Part shown: positions 6,907-10,146 of the stretch, piece after piece | How the letters are laid out: each line of letters begins with the position of its first letter | Numbering within the stretch: position 1 is the stretch's first letter | NCBI GenBank assembly: GCA_023419995.1 | Contig: JAEZXF010000118.1 | Location: 1 to 10,146 of the forward strand | Direction: 5' to 3' | Length of the DNA stretch: 10,146 bases | DNA from: Pseudomonadota bacterium | GTDB taxonomy: Bacteria > Pseudomonadota > Alphaproteobacteria > Rhizobiales > Rhizobiaceae | Program-made: the position numbers and the translations under genes | The notes under the pieces: generated by a model | Told to the model about the DNA's origin: nothing | What the model saw: only the letters and a program-made list of their open reading frames with translations | Database searches by the model: none

Positions 6907-8422
6907 CGTCGGCCTCCCCGATCCGCACCGCGCCGGTGGTGACGGCGACCAGTCGGTCGACGCTCAGCCCCTCGGTGGAGATTTCGGCCAGGATGCGGCC
7001 GCGCATCATCACCAGGATGCGGTCGCAAACCCCGACCAGCTCGGCCGGGTCGCCGGAGGAGACGAGGACCGGCGCCCCGTCGCGGGCGAGCCCGTGCATC
7101 AGCGCGTAGATCTCGGACCTGGCGCCGACGTCGACGCCGACGGTCGGCTCGTCGAACAGGTAGGCGCGCGCCTTCTTGGCCAGCCAGCGCCCCAGCACCA
7201 CCTTCTGCTGGTTGCCGCCGCTGAGATACCGCGTCACCGCGCCGGCATGGGGCGGGCGGATGTCGAGGTTGCCGATCTGGACCTCGGCGCTGGCGCGCTG
7301 GCGGCCGCCGCTGACGAGGCCGGCGACCGAGGTGTCGCCGAGCGTGGCCAGGGTAACGTTCTCGGCCACCGTCATCGGCAGCACGAGGCCGTCGTTGCGC
7401 CGGTCGCGCGGGACGAGGACGATGCCCGCCCGGACGGCGTCGGCGGCCGAGCGGATGCGAAGTGCGGTGCCGTCGAGGCGCACCGTGCCGGCGCGGGCGC
7501 GGCGCAGGCCGTAGAGCGTGTCGATCAGCTCCTCGCGGCCCGAGCCGATCAGCCCGGCGATGCCGAGGATCTCGCCGCGGCGGACGGCGAAGGAGACATC
7601 GGAGAAGCTCGCGCCGTCGGAAAGGCCCGCAATCTCGAGGCCGGGCTCGCCCGCCGTGCGCCCGGCGCGGTCGGGATAGAGGTGGGACAGCTCGCGCCCG
7701 ACCATGGCGGCGACCAGCTCCGGGCCGCTGCCCTCGTGGATGGTGTCGAACACGGCGACGTCGCGGCCGAGCCGGAACACCGTCGCCCGATCGCAGATCT
7801 CGTTGATTTCGTTCAGGTAGTGCGAGACGTAGAGGATGGCGATGCCCTCGGCCTTCAGCGCCTCGATGGCGCGCAGCACGGTCGCCGTCTCCTCACTGGC
7901 CAGCGGCGCTGTCGGCTCGTCGAAGACGACGATGCGCGCCTTGCCGTCGATCAGCGCCCGGGCGATCTGCACCAGCTTGCGCTCGGCCGTGCCGAGGTCG
8001 CGGATCAGCCTGTCGCCGGGGATGTCGACCTTCAGCCGCTCGCGCAGGAAGGCCTCCGCCCGGCGCTGCATGCCCTTGCGGTCGAGGCCGAAGGCGCCGC
8101 CGACCTCCTGTCCCATGAACACGGACTCGGCGACGGTGAAATGCGGGACGAGGTGCAGCTCCTGGTGGATGAAGCGCACGCCGGCCTCGTGCACCGCCTG
8201 CGGCGTGACCGCGTCGAGCGCGCGGCCCGCCACCGACACCGTGCCGGAATCGGGCTGGTAGACGCCGGCCAGCACCTTGATGACGGTGGACTTGCCGGCG
8301 CCGTTCTCGCCGACCAGGCCGTGGACCTCGCCGGCGCGCACCTCGAGGCTGGCGCCGTCGAGGGCGCGGACGCCGGGAAAGGTCTTGACGATGTCGCGCA
8401 GGCTGAAGGCGGTCAGGGCCAT
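6896..8422 (-). CDS. Sugar ABC transporter ATP-binding protein with two fused nucleotide-binding domains (RbsA/MglA type)
   Basis: This is a cytoplasmic ATPase of 508 residues with tandem nucleotide-binding domains that power CUT2 sugar uptake. Domain 1 has Walker A GENGAGKST (38-46), a divergent signature LGTAERKLVQIARAL, Walker B VVFDEPTAPL (about 164-172) and the H-loop YVSHYLNE. Domain 2 has the degenerate Walker A GLIGSGREE usual for this family's second half, an intact signature LSGGNQQKVVLGRW (about 399-412) and Walker B YLFDEPTVGVDVG. Its switch region reads SSGDPAEL where relatives usually have SSELPE. The ATG at 8422 is chosen because GGAGAAGGA lies 10 bases upstream (8433-8441) and the protein then begins at the family's usual N-terminus; an in-frame ATG at 8458 would add 12 charged residues. 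The stop overlaps the next permease gene by 11 bases. Confidence 0.95.
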   Translation of the reverse strand: MALTAFSLRDIVKTFPGVRALDGASLEVRAGEVHGLVGENGAGKSTVIKVLAGVYQPDSGTVSVAGRALDAVTPQAVHEAGVRFIHQELHLVPHFTVAESVFMGQEVGGAFGLDRKGMQRRAEAFLRERLKVDIPGDRLIRDLGTAERKLVQIARALIDGKARIVVFDEPTAPLASEETATVLRAIEALKAEGIAILYVSHYLNEINEICDRATVFRLGRDVAVFDTIHEGSGPELVAAMVGRELSHLYPDRAGRTAGEPGLEIAGLSDGASFSDVSFAVRRGEILGIAGLIGSGREELIDTLYGLRRARAGTVRLDGTALRIRSAADAVRAGIVLVPRDRRNDGLVLPMTVAENVTLATLGDTSVAGLVSGGRQRASAEVQIGNLDIRPPHAGAVTRYLSGGNQQKVVLGRWLAKKARAYLFDEPTVGVDVGARSEIYALMHGLARDGAPVLVSSGDPAELVGVCDRILVMMRGRILAEISTEGLSVDRLVAVTTGAVRIGEADDAG

Positions 8423-8499
8423 GAAGCGCTTGTCCTTCTCCGTCCGATCATACCGCATCCGGGCCGCATCCGCGACGCGGCGCCCTGCCGATGCGCAGG

Positions 8500-8532
8500 C
8501 GCACCCGCGGAGCCTCGCGCGCCGCGGGTGCG
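8500..8532 (-). promoter_or_regulatory. Perfect 11-bp GC-rich hairpin downstream of the sugar-binding protein gene
   Basis: Bases 8500-8510 (CGCACCCGCGG) and 8522-8532 (CCGCGGGTGCG) are exact reverse complements with an 11-base loop. In the minus-strand transcript the hairpin starts about 21 bases after the binding-protein stop and lies well before the ATPase start. No U-tract follows, so full Rho-independent termination is unlikely. It probably stabilises the upstream mRNA or partly terminates transcription, favouring binding protein over the other subunits. The structure is seen; the role is inferred. Confidence 0.65.
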
Positions 8533-8553
8533 TCCGGACCTGTCGGTGCGGTC

Positions 8554-9531
8554 TTAGTCGAGCGAGCCGTAGCCAAGATCCTTGTAGGTCTTCTTGGCTT
8601 CTTCCTGGCCGGCGACCGGCACGACGTCGACATAGGTCTGCGGCAGCAGCGTCTCGCCGGCGAAATGGCGGGCGACGTTGGTGGCCGAGGTCTTGCCGAT
8701 CTTGTACGGCTGCTGGGCGACGTTGGCGACGAAGGGCGAGCCGTCCTCGGCCATGATCTCCAGCGTGTCGGGGCCCGCGTCGAGCGCCGTCACCTTGACC
8801 TCGGTGCGGCCGGCCTCTTCCAGCGCCTGCACCACGCCGATGGCCGGCTGGTCCCAGCAGGCGACGTGGATCGCGTCGAGCGAGCCCTGCGGGTGCTGGC
8901 TCAGCAGGTCGAGCGTCTTGCGGCGCGCGTCTTCCGGCGCGTTGGCGAACTCCTCGGCCAGCTCCGGCTGGACGACCTCGATCTCCGGGTAGTCCTGGAG
9001 CACGAACTTCCACAGGCCGGCGCGGATGCCGCAGATGCGCAGCGCGCCCTCGAAGGCGTTGAACACCGCGACCTTGCCCTTGCCGCCGATGGCGTCGGCC
9101 ATCAGGCGACCGATGGTCGAGCCCATGTAGTAGTTGTCGGAGGTGGAGTTGTTGATCGAATTGATCGACGGATGGTCCACGGTGAAGACCGGGATGCCCT
9201 TGTCGCGCAGCGCCTTGAACTTCGGCTCGACGCCGTCGTCGCCGAGGATCGAGATCACCGCGTCGACATTGCTGTTCAACAGGATATCGTGGTTGTCGGC
9301 GTGCACCTGGTTGTCGCGGCCGCCGTCGACCGGCACCACGGTGCCGCCGAGCGCCTCGACCGTCTCCTTGGCGCCGTTGAACGCCTCGCGGTCCCAGAAG
9401 TGCTGGGTGCCGACGACGGCGACGCCGATCCGCTTGCCGGCGAGCGACAGGTTGTCCTCGGCGCTGGCGGAGAAGGCGATAAGCGAGCCGGCGCATGCCA
9501 GCGCGAGCGTGAGTTTCTTTGTAAGCGTCAT
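8554..9531 (-). CDS. Sugar ABC transporter periplasmic substrate-binding protein, RbsB-like (Peripla_BP_4 fold)
   Basis: This is a secreted periplasmic receptor for a CUT2-type sugar transporter, 325 residues, normal size. The N-terminus is a clear Sec signal peptide: basic MTLTKK, a hydrophobic core, and a likely cleavage after FSASA near residue 24. The mature chain begins the type I binding-protein fold (KRIGVAVVG), then has NVDAVISILGD, GIPVFTVDHP and SDNYYMGSTIGRLMADAI, the usual D-N-Y...G segment after strand 5. GKGKVAVF and VTALDAGPDT follow. The start at 9531 is supported by AGGGAGG (9538-9544) six bases upstream; upstream in-frame ATGs would bury the signal peptide. It is the first gene of its operon, 131 bases ahead of the ATPase, and is divergent from a sugar kinase. 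Ligand unknown; a pentose, polyol or related sugar is plausible. Confidence 0.94.
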   Translation of the reverse strand: MTLTKKLTLALACAGSLIAFSASAEDNLSLAGKRIGVAVVGTQHFWDREAFNGAKETVEALGGTVVPVDGGRDNQVHADNHDILLNSNVDAVISILGDDGVEPKFKALRDKGIPVFTVDHPSINSINNSTSDNYYMGSTIGRLMADAIGGKGKVAVFNAFEGALRICGIRAGLWKFVLQDYPEIEVVQPELAEEFANAPEDARRKTLDLLSQHPQGSLDAIHVACWDQPAIGVVQALEEAGRTEVKVTALDAGPDTLEIMAEDGSPFVANVAQQPYKIGKTSATNVARHFAGETLLPQTYVDVVPVAGQEEAKKTYKDLGYGSLD

Positions 9532-9541
9532 GTCAGGCCTC

Positions 9542-9582
9542 CCTGTTGCCCGTTGCATCCGCGATCGGCCTGGAGCAACAGG
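9542..9582 (-). promoter_or_regulatory. Leader inverted repeat touching the binding-protein ribosome site
   Basis: CCTGTTGC (9542-9549) and GCAACAGG (9575-9582) form a perfect 8-bp stem around a 25-base loop. In the minus-strand mRNA the 3' arm supplies the first three bases of the AGGGAGG ribosome site (9538-9544). A second GTTGC at 9552-9556 could compete for the GCAAC at 9575-9579, so two alternative foldings are possible. Modulation of translation is an inference. Confidence 0.4.
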
Positions 9583-9666
9583 CGTACCGCGAGAATGATT
9601 ATCGTGCGCCAACCAGCGTCGGGCGAGGTTGACGACTATCGTTCTGCAAGCCATTTCAGGCATGGA

Positions 9667-9696
9667 ATTCTTTACATTTGTCAAAAAACAAGTCAA
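9667..9696 (-). promoter_or_regulatory. Candidate sigma-70-type promoter for the sugar transporter operon
   Basis: On the minus strand TTGACT (9696-9691) is followed, 18 bases on, by AAGAAT (9672-9667); a TAAAGA with 16-base spacing is an alternative. A perfect TTGACA (9684-9679) also occurs but has no good -10 partner. The location in the A+T-rich part of the divergent interval supports a promoter here. It would give a leader of roughly 130 bases. Confidence 0.4.
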
Positions 9697-9700
9697 TTGT
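9678..9700. promoter_or_regulatory. Repeated TTGT/ACAA half-sites, possible operator
   Basis: TTGT (9678-9681), ACAA (9688-9691) and TTGT (9697-9700) alternate with 6- and 5-base spacers, giving two overlapping small inverted repeats. They overlap the -35-like elements in the only A+T-rich stretch of the window. A transcription factor site controlling both directions is plausible; the half-sites are short, so chance is not excluded. Confidence 0.3.
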
Positions 9701-9711
9701 GTTTTGCATTC

Positions 9712-9717
9712 AGGAGG
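9712..9717 (+). promoter_or_regulatory. Ribosome binding site for the kinase GTG start
   Basis: A perfect AGGAGG stands 5 bases before the GTG at 9723. It decides the start: there is no in-frame ATG nearby, and the FGGY N-terminal motif follows immediately. Confidence 0.8.
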
Positions 9718-9722
9718 CGGAC

Positions 9723-10146
9723 GTGACGGATCTCTGGCTCGGTGTCGACGTTGGAACGACGGCCATCAAGGCCGCCGCCTACGATTCGCACGGCCGCATC
9801 GCGGCGGTCGCCGAGCGCTCCAACGAGGTGCTGCGCCCGGCCCCCGGCCATGCCGAGCAGGACATGCTGGCGGTGTGGGAGCGCGTCGCCGCCTGCCTGC
9901 GCGAGCTCGCCGGCAAGTGTGCCGGGCGGCGGTTCCTGTCGCTCGGCCTGTGCGGCCAGGGCGACGGCTTCTGGCCGATCGACGCCCGGGGCAGGCCGAC
10001 GCACAACGCCATGCTGTGGAACGACACCCGCGCGGCCGCCGACGTCGACGCGCTGATCGCGAGCGGAGCGGCCGACGCCGTCGGCCATGGCTGCCACACC
10101 TCGCTGTGGGCGGGCACGGCCGCGCCGCTGTGGCGCTGGCTGCGCG
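9723..10146 (+). CDS. FGGY-family carbohydrate kinase, 3'-truncated by the window edge
   Basis: This is the N-terminal 141 residues of a cytoplasmic sugar or polyol kinase; the family is about 480-530 residues, so most of the gene is outside. Starting at GTG 9723 the protein reads MTDLWLGVDVGTTAIKAAAYD, the FGGY phosphate-1 loop that binds ATP. PGHAEQDM..VW follows, then the LGLCGQGDGFWPID strand and LWNDTRA, whose Asp is near the sugar hydroxyls in relatives. The GQGDG segment recalls erythritol kinases (EryA), while the GWAE.DM-like and LW.G...LLRWL-like segments recall LyxK. Xylulokinase, ribulokinase or polyol kinase activity cannot be separated here. Divergence from a CUT2 sugar transporter suggests that it phosphorylates the imported sugar. 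Confidence 0.9.
   Translation, partial: MTDLWLGVDVGTTAIKAAAYDSHGRIAAVAERSNEVLRPAPGHAEQDMLAVWERVAACLRELAGKCAGRRFLSLGLCGQGDGFWPIDARGRPTHNAMLWNDTRAAADVDALIASGAADAVGHGCHTSLWAGTAAPLWRWLR

Noticed and set aside
5135..6942. Long plus-strand open frames opposite the two permeases
   Set aside because: Highly charged Arg/Asp/Glu/Gln-rich translations without motifs; the minus strand encodes clear membrane proteins.
6845..8557. 570-residue plus-strand open frame opposite the ATPase
   Set aside because: Antisense shadow of an ATPase that has all the Walker and signature motifs; no ribosome site or family signature.
8423..9496. N-terminal extension of the ATPase reading frame back through the binding-protein gene
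   Set aside because: The frame is open but the sequence is out of frame with the binding protein; the ribosome site and family N-terminus point to the start at 8422.
9532..9696. Upstream in-frame ATGs extending the sugar-binding protein by up to 55 residues
   Set aside because: They would place non-signal sequence ahead of a clear signal peptide, and the good ribosome site is just before 9531.
9693..10117. Minus-strand open frames opposite the kinase
   Set aside because: No motifs, and the plus strand has a strong ribosome site and the FGGY N-terminal motifs.

Overview
The window is G+C-rich DNA, densely packed, with short or overlapping gene junctions and strong purine-rich ribosome sites. 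Gene content and style (two ABC solute-uptake operons, an acyl-CoA ligase, a crotonase, a sugar kinase) fit a metabolically versatile alphaproteobacterium, probably of the Rhizobiales. That placement is inferred from style and family resemblance, not from a marker gene.

Left half (1-4926, plus strand): one operon. It starts inside a PotD-like periplasmic binding protein gene (5' end outside the window). PotB-like and PotC-like permease genes follow, then a crotonase-fold gene overlapping the upstream stop codon, then an AMP-forming acyl-CoA ligase. No ATPase gene (PotA type) is visible; it presumably lies upstream. The likely logic is import of a small, perhaps cationic or carboxylated, compound, conversion to its CoA thioester, and further processing by the crotonase. 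The ligase/crotonase pairing resembles the CaiC/CaiD pair of carnitine metabolism, but the substrate cannot be read from the sequence.

Right half (4961-9531, minus strand): a ribose/CUT2-type sugar ABC operon. Read in its own direction it is binding protein, a double-domain ATPase, permease 1 and permease 2, the last three translationally coupled. It converges on the left operon with only 34 bases between the two stop codons.

Divergent from it, starting at 9723 and cut by the window end, is an FGGY-family carbohydrate kinase that would phosphorylate the imported sugar or polyol. The 191-base divergent interval holds an A+T-rich island with promoter-like elements, repeated TTGT/ACAA half-sites and a leader inverted repeat touching the binding-protein ribosome site.

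In both operons a long, perfect, G+C-rich hairpin with no T-tract lies just after the binding-protein gene and before the rest of the transporter. This suggests the binding protein is made in excess by an mRNA-stabilising or partial-termination element, as known for malE-malF. The other notable points are a crotonase lacking one of the two canonical catalytic glutamates, and a permease with a 7-residue expansion that looks like a duplicated GGIDLS motif. I see no mobile elements, RNA genes or CRISPR arrays.
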